This document shows, piece after piece, positions 1 to 9,502 of a stretch of 64,000 bases of DNA. The DNA comes from an uncultured Alphaproteobacteria bacterium (GTDB lineage: Bacteria; Pseudomonadota; Alphaproteobacteria; Thalassobaculales; Thalassobaculaceae): contig CALMRI010000032.1 in the NCBI GenBank assembly GCA_937776645.1, positions 1-64,000 of the forward strand. Reading direction: 5' to 3'. The notes under the pieces are model-generated. The model worked only from the letters and a program-made list of their open reading frames with translations. It was not told the origin of the DNA and searched no databases. The stretch's first letter is position 1. Each line of letters begins with the position of its first letter. A program made the translations under genes and the position numbers.

Positions 1-929
1 TCGACGGAAAGACGGTTCTCGACAGCGACGATATCCTTAGTCTGGAAAGAATGCCGAAGACCCTCGCGGTCGTTGGCGGCGGTGTGGTCGGCGTTGAATA
101 TGCCACCATTTTCAGCGCGCTCGATGTGCCGATCACCTTGATCGAGGCCCGCGAGACGATCCTTGATTTTGTCGATCAGGAATTGGTAGCCGAATTACTG
201 CATGAGCTGCGCGACCGCGGTGTCAATTTGCGGCTCGGTTGTAAGGTCAAGTCGGTGAAACGAAACAAGGGTGGCGGCTGCGTGATCGTCATGGAAAAGG
301 GTCGCGTCGTGCGCTGCGACATGATTCTGTTTGCCGCCGGTCGGACGGGCAATACCGCGACCTTGAACTTGGCGGCAGCGGGCCTGGAGGCGGATAGTCG
401 AGGGCGCCTCGTGGTCGATAGCAATACCTTCCAGACCGCGGTTCCCCATATCTATGCGGCGGGTGATGTCATCGGTTTTCCGAGCCTTGCTTCCACCTCG
501 ATGGAGCAGGGTCGGATCGCTGCCTGTCACGCCTTGGGAGAGCCGACGTTCGAGCCGCCGAAATTCTTTCCCTATGGCATCTATGCGGTGCCGGAAATTT
601 CCACCATTGGCTTGACTGAGGAAGAGGTGAAAGCGGCTGCTACGCCCTATGAGGTTGGGATCGCCCGGTTTCGCGAGACCTCGCGCGGCCAAATCATGGG
701 ACTCGATTCGGGAATGATGAAAATGATCGTCGACCTGAAGACCCGGCGGCTGTTGGGTGTCCACATTATTGGAGAGGGGGCGACGGAGTTGATCCATATC
801 GGCCAGGCCGTGCTCAATCTTCAAGGCCCGCTGGAGTATTTCGTCGAGAACACCTTTAACTTTCCGACCCTGGCGGAGGCGTACAAGATCGCGGCGCTTG
901 ATGCCTGGAATAGAATGGGTCCCCCCTAG
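1..929 (+). CDS. sthA: Soluble pyridine nucleotide transhydrogenase, C-terminal part (5' end outside window)
   Basis: Flavoprotein of the class I disulfide-reductase fold that exchanges reducing equivalents between NADPH and NAD+ in the cytosol. The open frame runs in from the window edge (codons from base 3), so the N-terminal FAD domain is missing. Visible are the NAD-binding glycine motif VVGGGVVGVEYA, the AAGRTGN segment, the second FAD motif AAGDVIGFPSLAS, and a C-terminal dimerisation domain ending in ENTFNFPTLAEAYKIAAL. The PSLAS and NFPT signatures fit SthA better than dihydrolipoamide dehydrogenase. Whether the redox-active cysteine pair is absent, as expected for SthA, cannot be seen here. 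A clear terminator follows. Confidence 0.87.
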   Translation, partial: DGKTVLDSDDILSLERMPKTLAVVGGGVVGVEYATIFSALDVPITLIEARETILDFVDQELVAELLHELRDRGVNLRLGCKVKSVKRNKGGGCVIVMEKGRVVRCDMILFAAGRTGNTATLNLAAAGLEADSRGRLVVDSNTFQTAVPHIYAAGDVIGFPSLASTSMEQGRIAACHALGEPTFEPPKFFPYGIYAVPEISTIGLTEEEVKAAATPYEVGIARFRETSRGQIMGLDSGMMKMIVDLKTRRLLGVHIIGEGATELIHIGQAVLNLQGPLEYFVENTFNFPTLAEAYKIAALDAWNRMGPP

Positions 930-953
930 GCGATCGAATCAGCGTATCCTCGG

Positions 954-990
954 AGCCCGCCATGAAGGGATTGTGGCGGGCTTTATTATT
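954..990 (+). terminator. Rho-independent terminator after sthA
   Basis: A perfect 9-bp stem (AGCCCGCCA pairing with TGGCGGGCT) with an 11-base loop is followed directly by TTATTATT. It lies 25 bases after the sthA stop and just before recQ, so it should end the sthA transcript and separate the two units. Confidence 0.8.
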
Positions 991-1010
991 GATCAACGAG
1001 GAAAACAGGA

Positions 1011-2843
1011 ATGGCGCTCGCGCTAGCGTTCGAGGATCGGAAAAGACAAATACTGCACGAGGTCTACGGCTTCGAGGATTTCCGCCCCGGCCAGGAGGAC
1101 GTCGTTGATAGTTTGCTGGCCGGCCGCCATGCGCTGGCGGTGATGCCGACCGGCTCCGGCAAGTCGTTGTGTTTTCAGGTGCCGGCCCTGGTGCTGGGCG
1201 GGCTTACCGTCGTGGTCTCGCCACTGGTGGCCTTGATGCAGGATCAGGTCTCGGCGTTGCGGCTCGCCGGGGTGCCGGCCGAAACCATCCACTCGGCGCG
1301 TGACCGGTCTCAGAATATCGAGTCCTGGCGCCGGGTCGCGTCCGGCGAGGCGCCGATCCTCTATCTGGCGCCGGAACGTCTGATGACCGAGCGGATGCTC
1401 TCGGCCTTGGCCCGGTTGCCGATCAAGCTGTTCGCCATCGATGAGGCGCATTGCATCTCGCAATGGGGCCCGGCGTTTCGCCCGGAATACGAAGGGCTGG
1501 CTCGCCTGAAAGAGTTGTTCCCTGGGGTGCCGATCGCCGCCCTGACCGCCACGGCGGACGAGGTCACCCGCCAGGATATCGCCGAGCGGTTGTTCGACAA
1601 CGATGCTGATGTGTTCGTCACCGGCTTTGACCGGCCGAACATCAAACTCAATGTCGCCTCCAAGCGCGACTGGCGCGGTCAGATGATGGAGTTCCTTGCC
1701 GACCATCAGGGGGCGAGCGGTATCGTCTACTGCCTTTCGCGCAAGAAAACCGATGAGACGGCGGCTTATCTGCGGGATCAGGGGATCGACGCGTTGGCCT
1801 ATCACGCGGGGATGGAAAAGTCCGAGCGTGAGCGTCACCAGGACGCCTTCATGGCCCGTGATGGGGTGGTCATGGTGGCGACCATCGCGTTCGGCATGGG
1901 GATCGACAAGCCGGATATCCGCTTTGTGGTCCATGCTGATCTGCCCGGCAGCGTGGAGGCCTATTATCAGGAGATCGGCCGCGCCGGTCGCGACGGTGCG
2001 CCGGCCGAGGCGATGATGCTCTACGGCCTCGACGATATCCGCATGCGCCGGGTGTTCATCGAGAAGGAGGAGGGCGGCGAAGATCGCCGTCGCCGCGAGC
2101 ATCAGCGTTTGGGTGCTCTGCTCGGCTATTGCGAGGCCCCGGGATGTCGCCGCCGCACCCTGCTGGCTTATTTTGGTGAGGGGTCTGGGGATTGCGGCAA
2201 TTGCGATATGTGCCTTGAGCCGGCCGATATCGTTGACGGTACTGCCGAGGCGACTTTGGTGCTCGGCGTCGTCTCCCGGACCGGACAGCGTTTTGGCGCT
2301 GGGCACATCGTCGAGGTGCTGCGCGGCGGAAGCTCGGAAAAGATCATTCGCGCCGGCCATGACAAGCTGTCGGAACATGGCGGCGGATCCGCCCGCAAGG
2401 TCGAGGAATGGCGTTCGATCATCCGACAACTGGTGGCCGCCGGTTTCCTGCATATGGACGTTCGCGACTATGGTGGCCTCAAGATCACCGAGCGGGGCGC
2501 CGCCTTGAAGCGCGGTGAGGAGGACTTCAGCTATCGAAACGACTTGGTCGCCAGATCCGCGTCGTCGAAGCCGAAAAAGACCTCGGCGGTGCCAATGGCC
2601 GACCTGGATGATAGCCAGACCAGTTTGCTTGGGGCATTGAAGGCCCTTCGCTCGCAACTGGCCCGCGTCCGCGGTGTGCCGGCCTATGTCGTGTTCACCG
2701 ATCGGGCCTTGCAGGACATGGCGGTGCGGGCGCCGAAAAGCCGCGAGGAATTCGCCGAAGTGCATGGGGTTGGGGCTGCCAAATTGAAGGATCTGGCGGA
2801 GCCATTCCTCAAGATTATCGGAGAAAATGCGACGCGAAACTAA
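1011..2843 (+). CDS. recQ: ATP-dependent DNA helicase RecQ
   Basis: A 610-residue 3'-5' DNA helicase for recombination and fork repair, of normal RecQ length. Walker A is MPTGSGKSL (about residues 45-53) and the DEAH box sits in AIDEAHCISQWG (about 142-154). The arginine-finger motif VI is EIGRAGRDG. Zinc-binding cysteines follow in GYCEAPGC and DCGNCDMC, then a winged-helix RQC part, and a C-terminal HRDC domain (about 540-607). The ATG is preceded by an AGGAAAACAGGA ribosome site. It stands alone behind the sthA terminator. Confidence 0.97.
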   Translation: MALALAFEDRKRQILHEVYGFEDFRPGQEDVVDSLLAGRHALAVMPTGSGKSLCFQVPALVLGGLTVVVSPLVALMQDQVSALRLAGVPAETIHSARDRSQNIESWRRVASGEAPILYLAPERLMTERMLSALARLPIKLFAIDEAHCISQWGPAFRPEYEGLARLKELFPGVPIAALTATADEVTRQDIAERLFDNDADVFVTGFDRPNIKLNVASKRDWRGQMMEFLADHQGASGIVYCLSRKKTDETAAYLRDQGIDALAYHAGMEKSERERHQDAFMARDGVVMVATIAFGMGIDKPDIRFVVHADLPGSVEAYYQEIGRAGRDGAPAEAMMLYGLDDIRMRRVFIEKEEGGEDRRRREHQRLGALLGYCEAPGCRRRTLLAYFGEGSGDCGNCDMCLEPADIVDGTAEATLVLGVVSRTGQRFGAGHIVEVLRGGSSEKIIRAGHDKLSEHGGGSARKVEEWRSIIRQLVAAGFLHMDVRDYGGLKITERGAALKRGEEDFSYRNDLVARSASSKPKKTSAVPMADLDDSQTSLLGALKALRSQLARVRGVPAYVVFTDRALQDMAVRAPKSREEFAEVHGVGAAKLKDLAEPFLKIIGENATRN

Positions 2844-3145
2844 CCGAATACGTGACGTTAAAAGTTTGCAAACAGTGTTAAATTAGCATTTTTTAGATCA
2901 ACTGTTCGTTGACGTTTTGCGCCGTTTCGATCGGCTCAGACCCTATCCAGCTCCGGCAAGACCGGCTGCAAGCCGCTTCTCCACGCTGACGGCAGAATTA
3001 ATGCGCGGGAAAGGCGGCCAACCCCAATGTTTTCAGATTGATAGGTTGCCAATTCGGAAATCCCGTTAGTCAGAAGACCAGCCTGGATGCTAAAGGGCGT
3101 CGCCATGGACCGGTGGCTCCTCAGGCTGCCCATGAAAGGGAGGCC

Positions 3146-3727
3146 ATGGAAGTTCGCAACATTCAGGGCGATGCAGAACTCTCGCCGGCAGAGCGGGAAG
3201 CCGTCTACAAGTGTATTTTTAACCGCCGCGACGTGCACGGCCAGTTCCTTCCTGAACCGATCCCCGACGACGCTTTAGCGCGCATTCTCCGCAGCGCACA
3301 TCATCCCCGTCCGTTGGCTTCATGCAGCCTTGGGATTTCATGGTCGTTAGGGGGCCCGCGGCTAAACCGAAGGCGCGAGACGTCTTTCAGGCTGTGTACA
3401 CAGAAGCCGCCGAGATGTTTGACGATGACCGACAGGGTGCCTACGGCGCGCTCAAGTGGGAGGGCATCCTTGAGGCCCCGGTCGGGATATGCGTGACCTG
3501 CGACCGAAGCCGCGGACCGGGTCAACTGTCATCGGGCGGACCCACCAACCCAATATGAGCTCTACAGCGCCGCATGCGTTGTTCAGAACCTGGCAAGGGC
3601 TGAGAATGTCGGGTTGGGTTGCGTAAGCATCCTGTGCCACGATGATTTGAGGGCCGCATTGGGTATTCCACCGACAATCCAGCCGATTGCCTACCTGTCC
3701 GCCGGCTATGTTTTTCACTCCTTTTAA
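3146..3727 (+). pseudogene. bluB: Broken 5,6-dimethylbenzimidazole synthase (BluB)
   Basis: Remains of the flavin-destructase that makes the lower ligand of cobalamin. The product begins MEVRNIQGDAELSPAERE and keeps the family blocks IFNRRDVHGQFLPEPIPDDA, then FMQPWDFMVVRG, EGILEAPVGICVTCDR, GRTHQPNM, ELYSAACVVQNL and GIPPTIQPIAYLSAGYV, but in three frames. I place a 1-base loss near 3315 (AHH-P instead of AHHAPS), an extra base near 3522 and a 1-base loss near 3557. All conserved blocks survive in order, so the decay is recent, or these are sequence errors. No cobalamin genes are next to it. Confidence 0.8.
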
Positions 3728-3979
3728 AATCCAGAGTTGGAAATTTCAGGGTAGCTACCTCACACTCCTTTGGCTGATGTTGTGTGGTTTGACTGATGGG
3801 ACAACCGTTCCGGTGAGGAACCTCTCCTTAACCACCTTTGGTGATGTAAAACTGGCGTTATATGAAATCAGATGGCGTCGCGGCTAAGAGTGGGGATCAG
3901 CGAGGCTTGCGGATCGACGCCGTTGAGTTTGGCATTCTTAACGAGCTTATAGGCTGTAAACGAAACACGGGAGAGACAC

Positions 3980-4729
3980 ATGGAATTGGGATTGTCTGGC
4001 AAGAGCGTCATTGTCACCGGGGCCAGCCGCGGCATCGGTTTGGCCATTGCCGAGGGGTTCGCCAAGGAAGGGGCCAAAGTGTCGATCTGTGCCCGTGGCG
4101 CCGAAGGGCTGGAGGTGGCCCGCGCGCAAATCGCGACCTATGGTGGTACCGTCCACGCTCAGCTATGCGATGTTTCCGATGCCGATGCGCTGGTTGCCTA
4201 TATTGATGCGGCGGCGGCGGCGCTGGGCGGGCTCAACGTCCTGGTGAGCAATCCCTCGGGTTTTGGCAAAACCGATGACGAGGACGGCTGGCGCCTTGGC
4301 TTGGATGTCGATTTGATGGCGCTGGTGCGCGGTTCCTGGGCGGCGGTGCCGCATATTGAAAAGGCCGGCGGCGGTGCGCTGATCCACACCGCGTCGATTT
4401 CCGGCCTCACAGCGTCGCAGCGCACGCCGCCTTATGGCGCGGTAAAGGCGGCGGTGATCCAGTACACCAAAACCCAGGCGCTGCAATTGGCGGCGAAGAA
4501 CATCCGCGTGGTCTGCCTCGCTCCCGGCTCGATCGAATTTCCCGGCGGCACTTGGGATGATGCGCGGCAGAACAACCCCAAGCTCTATGCCGGCATCAAA
4601 GGCTCGATCCCCTTTGATCGCTTGGGCGCGCCCGAGGAAGTGGCGAACCTTGCCGTTTTCCTGGCTTCCGACGCGGCGTCCTGGGTCACTGGCGTGACCA
4701 TCGCGGTCGATGGCGGGCAGATGCTCTGA
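3980..4729 (+). CDS. SDR family NAD(P)-dependent oxidoreductase (FabG-like)
   Basis: A 249-residue classical short-chain dehydrogenase. The cofactor motif is TGASRGIG (about residues 14-21), with SNPSG in place of the usual NNAG. The catalytic part has a Ser in HTASISG, and Tyr/Lys in YGAVK; the C-terminus is VTGVTIAVDGGQML. The length and the IRVVCLAPGSIEFPGG segment fit 3-oxoacyl-reductase-like enzymes, but the substrate cannot be told. The ATG follows a CGGGAGAGAC ribosome site. Monocistronic; the next gene is convergent. Confidence 0.9.
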   Translation: MELGLSGKSVIVTGASRGIGLAIAEGFAKEGAKVSICARGAEGLEVARAQIATYGGTVHAQLCDVSDADALVAYIDAAAAALGGLNVLVSNPSGFGKTDDEDGWRLGLDVDLMALVRGSWAAVPHIEKAGGGALIHTASISGLTASQRTPPYGAVKAAVIQYTKTQALQLAAKNIRVVCLAPGSIEFPGGTWDDARQNNPKLYAGIKGSIPFDRLGAPEEVANLAVFLASDAASWVTGVTIAVDGGQML

Positions 4730-4774
4730 GGCTCACGCGCCCAAGCGCGCCAACAACATCGGCCCGTTGGGGCC

Positions 4775-6064
4775 TCAAACTTCCTTCAACGCCTTTGCTG
4801 CGCCCGTGAAAGCCGCCAAAGTCTGCTCGATATCGGCTTCGTCATGGGCTAGCGAGATATAGTACTTGCTGTCACCCTTGAAGATCCCGCGTTCACGCAG
4901 CAGGGCGTTGAAGGCTCGGCCCTTGGCGGCGTCCGCGGCGAGCATGTCGCGATAGTTCTCGACCGGCCCGTCGGTGAAGAACACGTCGAACAGCGGTGGC
5001 TCGCCGATTACCTTGGCGGCGTGGCCGTTGTCGTGCATTGCCGCTTCTAAACCAGCCTTCAATCGGCGACCGGTCTCGAACACCTGCTCATAGCTGCCGG
5101 GGCGTTGCAGGATTTCCAGGGTTTTCAGACCGGCGACCGCGGCGACGGGGTTGCCCGAGAGCGTGCCGATCTGCGGTAGGAAGTCCTCGTCATCTACCGC
5201 CTCCTTGTCGAAATGCGCCATCAGTTCGTCATTGCCGCAGATCGCCGCCAGTGGAAAGCCACCACCGATGATCTTGCCAAGGCTGCACATATCGGGCGTC
5301 ACGCCGTAATAGGCCTGGGCGCCGCCATAGGCAAAACGAAAGCCGGTGACGATCTCGTCGAAAATCAGTGGAATCTCGTATTCTCTGGTCACCTCGCGCA
5401 GGGTTTCTAGGAAGCCCGGTTTCGGCGGCAGCAGCCGTTGGAACGGCTCGGCGATCACCCCGCCCAACTGATCATGGTACTCGGCGATGATCGATCTGGC
5501 GGTCTCGGCGTCATTATAGGGCGCGATGATGACGTCCTCGCTGACCTTCTTGGGAATGCCGGGTGAATCGGGGATTGCCTGGGGGTAGTTGGACAGCCGT
5601 TTCGGCGCAAGGCTCATCAGCGAATAGTCGCTCATGCCGTGATAACCGCCTTCGAATTTGAGGATTTTATCGCGCTTGCGATGGGCACGCGCGGTGCGCA
5701 TAGCATACAGAGTCGCCTCGGAGCCGGAACTGACGAAGCGCAGTTTGCTTGCGCAGGTCACGGCTTGGCAAATTTTCTCGGCCAGGGCGATCCCGTGTTC
5801 GTTATTGGCGAAGAACGTGGTGCCCTTGGGCACCTGGGCCTGCACCGCTGCTGTTACCTCGGGATGGTCATGGCCGACGAACATCGGTCCGGAGCCGAGC
5901 AGGAAGTCGACATATTCATTACCGCTCAGATCCCAGATTCGGCCAGCCTTGCCCTTGGCGATGACCACATCGGAGGCCATGTTGCCAAAGCTTCCGCCCG
6001 GCAGAACCGCGCGGGCCCGATCGATCAAGGCTTGCTCGGCCGCACCACGTTGCATTCCCGCCAT
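4775..6064 (-). CDS. Class III PLP aminotransferase (glutamate-1-semialdehyde aminomutase-like)
   Basis: A 429-residue fold-type I PLP enzyme. It shows the GSEATLYAMRTARA cofactor-phosphate segment, FEGGYHGMSDY, the aspartate in LIFDEIVTGFR and the Schiff-base lysine in SLGKIIGGGFPLAAICG. The nearest families are GSA aminomutase and the related aspartate aminotransferase family proteins. The absence of heme genes nearby and the catabolic neighbours suggest an omega-amino-acid or beta-amino-acid transaminase rather than hemL. A GAGGGAGAAAG ribosome site supports the ATG. A second, diverged member of this class is at 58.2-59.6 kb. Confidence 0.88.
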   Translation of the reverse strand: MAGMQRGAAEQALIDRARAVLPGGSFGNMASDVVIAKGKAGRIWDLSGNEYVDFLLGSGPMFVGHDHPEVTAAVQAQVPKGTTFFANNEHGIALAEKICQAVTCASKLRFVSSGSEATLYAMRTARAHRKRDKILKFEGGYHGMSDYSLMSLAPKRLSNYPQAIPDSPGIPKKVSEDVIIAPYNDAETARSIIAEYHDQLGGVIAEPFQRLLPPKPGFLETLREVTREYEIPLIFDEIVTGFRFAYGGAQAYYGVTPDMCSLGKIIGGGFPLAAICGNDELMAHFDKEAVDDEDFLPQIGTLSGNPVAAVAGLKTLEILQRPGSYEQVFETGRRLKAGLEAAMHDNGHAAKVIGEPPLFDVFFTDGPVENYRDMLAADAAKGRAFNALLRERGIFKGDSKYYISLAHDEADIEQTLAAFTGAAKALKEV

Positions 6065-6143
6065 CTTCTTTCTCCCTCGGCAAATGTCTCAGCTCACTTT
6101 AGCAGGCATCATCAAAATCTAAAGGGCCATCGTCGGGGTTGGG

Positions 6144-6435
6144 ATGTTTGCTCTGCCGGCGGCTCGGATCGCCGGTCTGGCGCGGATGCTGGGGCCCCGC
6201 AACGCTCGCCCGGCCAAGTGGTGGTGCGCAAGGGTGAGCATGCCGACAGTATGTATTTCGTGGTCAGTGACGCCTTGGAGGTTGAGTTTGATCCCGAGCC
6301 GGTGACTTCTTCTGTGAGATCACGCTGATCGTGCATGGTGGCCGGGTGGCGACGATCGTTGCGATAGAAGAGAGCCGACTGTTGATCATAGATGCCCAGG
6401 ACCTGGCCCGGTTCCTCGACAGTAACCCAGAATAG
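6144..6435 (+). pseudogene. Remnant of a cyclic-nucleotide-binding domain protein
   Basis: Two adjacent frames together spell the end of a cNMP-binding beta-barrel: PGQVVVRKGEHADSMYFVV and DALEVEFDPEP in one frame, then FFCEITLIVHGGRVATIVAI and DAQDLARFLDSNPE in the next, ending at a TAG. The frame changes near 6305. The weak piece MFALPAARIAGLARML in a third frame just before may be the preceding linker. Typical parents are cNMP-gated channels or Crp-like regulators. Only about 95 residues remain and no effector domain is visible. Confidence 0.6.
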
Positions 6436-6542
6436 AGTGAAACTCTGGTCAAGGGCAGCCAGGAGCGTCAGGCTGGGCATGGCGGCCAGCTGGTTTGGCC
6501 GGCGCAGGCGAATGGCCAATCCATATAAAGGGAGGCTGATCT

Positions 6543-7493
6543 ATGAACGAACTGTCCACGCCATTTGGCGCTAGCTGCCGAACCGGCCAATGGCCCGATG
6601 GCGCCGCTTTTTCTGTCGATAAATATTGTCCAATCGCCGAGGCCAAGATCTCGGTGCTTGATTGGGGGTTTACCCGTTCCGACGTCTGTTATGACGTGGT
6701 GCATGTGAAGGATGGTGCATTTTTTCGGCTCGACGATCACATCAACCGATTTTTGGCCTCGATGAAGGGCCTCCGGATGCAGATCCCCTATGACGGCGAG
6801 GCGATCAAAGCGGTGCTGGCCGAATGCGTGCGGTTGACCGGTCACCGCGATTCCTATGTCGCCGTGGTCTGCACCCGGGGACTGCCACCCTATGGCTCGC
6901 GTGGGTCGGTGAGCCGCTATCAGAACCGCTTCATCGCCTATGCCTTACCGTGGATCGATGTGCTGTCGCCGGAAATTCAGGCCCGGGGCGGTCATGTTAT
7001 CATTGCCAAGACGCCGCGCATCTCGGCTGACTCCGTTGACCCAACGATTAAGAACTACCACCGGGGCGATATGGTCCAAGCGATGTTCGAGGCCGAGGAC
7101 GCCGGCGCCGACACCGCGGTCTTGCTCGACCATGAAGGCTATGTAACCGAGGGGCCGGGCTTCAATGTTTTCGTGGTGCGGGACGGCACGGTGATCACGC
7201 CGGATCGTGGTGCGCTTGAGGGGATCACCCGCAAGGCGACCTTGGAGCTGTGTCAGCAGATCGGTATGGCGGCGAAAATTGCCCGGCTTCGGGCCGAGGA
7301 TCTGCACGAGGCCGATGAGGTGTTCCTCACCACCACGGCCGGCGGAATCATGCCGGTTAGCCGTGTCGATGGCCGGATCCTCTCGAATGACAGCCCCGGA
7401 CCGGTATCGCGACAATTGAAGGAATTGTATTGGCAACGCCATGAAGAGGGTTGGATGGCGACACCGGTAGACTATACCGACACGGCGGGGTGA
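6543..7493 (+). CDS. Class IV PLP aminotransferase (branched-chain/D-amino-acid type)
   Basis: A 316-residue fold-type IV transaminase. It has the N-terminal WGFTRSDVCYDVVHVKDGAF block, the Schiff-base lysine in PTIKNYHRGDMVQAMFEA and the cofactor-binding glutamate in VTEGPGFNVFVV, followed by GALEGITRKATLELC and LTTTAGGIMPVSRVDG. These match the ilvE/dat family; the substrate side is not predictable. A GGGAGG ribosome site sits 10 bases before the ATG. A paralogue lies at 44.3-45.2 kb. Confidence 0.9.
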   Translation: MNELSTPFGASCRTGQWPDGAAFSVDKYCPIAEAKISVLDWGFTRSDVCYDVVHVKDGAFFRLDDHINRFLASMKGLRMQIPYDGEAIKAVLAECVRLTGHRDSYVAVVCTRGLPPYGSRGSVSRYQNRFIAYALPWIDVLSPEIQARGGHVIIAKTPRISADSVDPTIKNYHRGDMVQAMFEAEDAGADTAVLLDHEGYVTEGPGFNVFVVRDGTVITPDRGALEGITRKATLELCQQIGMAAKIARLRAEDLHEADEVFLTTTAGGIMPVSRVDGRILSNDSPGPVSRQLKELYWQRHEEGWMATPVDYTDTAG

Positions 7494-7631
7494 GGGGCTG
7501 AATGCATCCCCTAAACCATCGACCCTTGGATATCTGAACAACCGCGTGATCGTGACTGTGGCAGCGGGATTGCCGGCGCTGTATTGGCTTCGGTGCGGGT
7601 GATGAAGAACAACCAAGCAGGGCGGAATGGC

Positions 7632-8384
7632 ATGAGCAGTGACCTGGTTATCTATGAGTCGAAAGAACGGATTGCGCTGATCACCATCAATCGACCTGAA
7701 AAGATGAATGCGCTTAGCAACGCGCTGGTCGCCGCGCTGCGCGATGCCTTCATCCGATTCCGCGACAGCGATGACCAATGCGCAGTGTTGACCAGTTCCG
7801 GCGACAAGGCGTTCTCGGTTGGCGCCGACATCAAGGACCCGCCGAGCGACCCAGACTTGTGGGAATGCATGCCCGGCGTTGGCGTGGTGATCGACAAGCC
7901 GGTGGTCGCGGCGATCGCCGGCTATTGTGTCGGCGGGGCTTATTGTCTGGTGCAGTTCTGCGACATTGCCGTGGCGGCGGAAAATGCCGACTTCTTCTAT
8001 CCCGAGGCTCAGATGGGCTTTTGCGGCGGCCTGATTGCCAGTACGGCGGCGCGCCTACCGCACAAGATCGCCATGGAATTCATGCTGACCGGCAAACATT
8101 TCGACGCCCAGCGGGCCTATGAGGTTGGCATGGTCAACAAGGTGGTGCCGACCGGTCAACAGGTCGAGGCGGCGATGGACTATGCCCGGATTCTGGCGAA
8201 TAGCGCGCCTCTGGTGGTCGGTATGATCAAGCGTTTCGTGCGCGACACGGTAACCGCCAAGGGACCGTCGGAGTTGCACGCCATGGCCCGCGCCGATCTG
8301 CTCGCCATCCGGCGTAGCGAAGACCAGCAAGAGGGCGGCGCCGCCTTCCGCGAGAAGCGCAAGCCCGTGTTCAAGGGACGCTGA
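7632..8384 (+). CDS. Enoyl-CoA hydratase/isomerase family protein
   Basis: A crotonase-fold enzyme of 250 residues from the chosen ATG (MSSDLVIYESKERIALITIN). An upstream start at 7584 adds 16 unlikely residues. The oxyanion-hole blocks are AFSVGADIKD and AGYCVGGAYCLVQF. In the second block the usual catalytic glutamate region reads YPEAQMGFCGGLIAS. The C-terminal REKRKPVFKGR tail is typical of the family. It probably acts on a CoA thioester in a degradative route, alongside the LLM oxygenase that follows 66 bases later. Confidence 0.9.
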   Translation: MSSDLVIYESKERIALITINRPEKMNALSNALVAALRDAFIRFRDSDDQCAVLTSSGDKAFSVGADIKDPPSDPDLWECMPGVGVVIDKPVVAAIAGYCVGGAYCLVQFCDIAVAAENADFFYPEAQMGFCGGLIASTAARLPHKIAMEFMLTGKHFDAQRAYEVGMVNKVVPTGQQVEAAMDYARILANSAPLVVGMIKRFVRDTVTAKGPSELHAMARADLLAIRRSEDQQEGGAAFREKRKPVFKGR

Positions 8385-8450
8385 GAGGCGCCGAGAATTT
8401 AAGGCGTGAGATTAACAACGTATAACTCTTCACCGAACAGGAGCCTCTCG

Positions 8451-9329
8451 ATGAAAAACCCAACCGGCCTCGGTGTCTGGTGCGGCACCAATGTTCTCGA
8501 TCCCTCCGCGCTGGCTGCATTGGCGACGGGCGTGGAGCGGCGCGGTTATGACACGCTGTGGTACCCGGAATCGTTGTCCTATGAGTGTCTGGCCCTTGGC
8601 GGATATCTGCTCTCGCAAACCAGCCGCCTAACCCTGGCCAGCGGGATAGCCAATATCTATGCGCGTGACGCGGTAACCGCGGCGCAGGGGCATGACAGCC
8701 TAAACACGCTGTATGACGGGCGTTTCATTCTTGGGCTGGGTGTCTCCCACGTGCCGCTGGTCGAGGGTGCGCGGGGCCACAATTATGGAAAGCCGGTGGC
8801 CAGCATGCGGACCTATCTCGATACCATGGCGGCGGCCAACATCGACCCAACGATCCGGACGGCGGATCGCAATGTCGTCCTGGCGGCGCTGGGGCCGAAC
8901 ATGTTGGCGTTGTCGCGCGATGCCACCAAGGGAGCGCTGCCGTATTGCGTGACCCCGGAACACACAGCCGAGGCCCGGCAAATCCTCGGCCCGACCGCCT
9001 GGCTATGTGTCGAGCAGAAGGTCTGCCTGACCTCGGATCAAAGCACGGCCCGCGCGGTAGCCCAACAACAGATGACCCGTTATATGGCGCTGCCGAATTA
9101 TCGCAACAATTGGTTCCGTCTTGGTTTTACCGAGGACGAGGTCACCGGCGAAGGGGCACCGCGCTTCCTTGACGCCATGGTGGTATGGGGTGGCGAGGTG
9201 CAGATACGCAATTGTATCGACGCCCATCGCAAGGCCGGCGCCGATCAGGTGGTGCTGCAGGCCTTCAAGCCCGATGGCGGAGCCGGAACCGACCCGGCGG
9301 CACTGGACGCCTTCGCGCCGGGCGGATGA
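8451..9329 (+). CDS. LLM-class flavin-dependent oxidoreductase
   Basis: A luciferase-like TIM-barrel monooxygenase or F420/FMN-dependent oxidoreductase of 292 residues. Family blocks are GYDTLWYPESLSYECLALGG, LTLASGIANIYARDA, YDGRFILGLGVSH and VLAALGPNMLALS. The layout (WCGTN near the N-terminus, FKPDGG near the end) resembles the actinobacterial-type F420 LLM subfamily, but the cofactor cannot be proven from sequence. The ATG at 8451 is supported by AGGAG eight bases upstream, against the longer frame from 8406. Confidence 0.88.
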   Translation: MKNPTGLGVWCGTNVLDPSALAALATGVERRGYDTLWYPESLSYECLALGGYLLSQTSRLTLASGIANIYARDAVTAAQGHDSLNTLYDGRFILGLGVSHVPLVEGARGHNYGKPVASMRTYLDTMAAANIDPTIRTADRNVVLAALGPNMLALSRDATKGALPYCVTPEHTAEARQILGPTAWLCVEQKVCLTSDQSTARAVAQQQMTRYMALPNYRNNWFRLGFTEDEVTGEGAPRFLDAMVVWGGEVQIRNCIDAHRKAGADQVVLQAFKPDGGAGTDPAALDAFAPGG

Positions 9330-9502
9330 GGTGAGCTGTTTGGTCGAGAGGGCAGATTGCTATGTGCATGCGGTAATTCCGCCAACCTCGTCAAATCGTA
9401 AATTGCAAATGCCGGCGATTAGCGTTAGCGGTTCCTCTGGCTATTCTGGCCATGATGCGGTTGCCGTTTCGGCGCATACCTTCCCGCTTGGACGACATCC
9501 GA

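Noticed and set aside
1023-2765. Long minus-strand open frame opposite recQ
   Set aside because: Antisense shadow of a complete RecQ; no motif and codon pattern mirrors the GC-rich sense strand.
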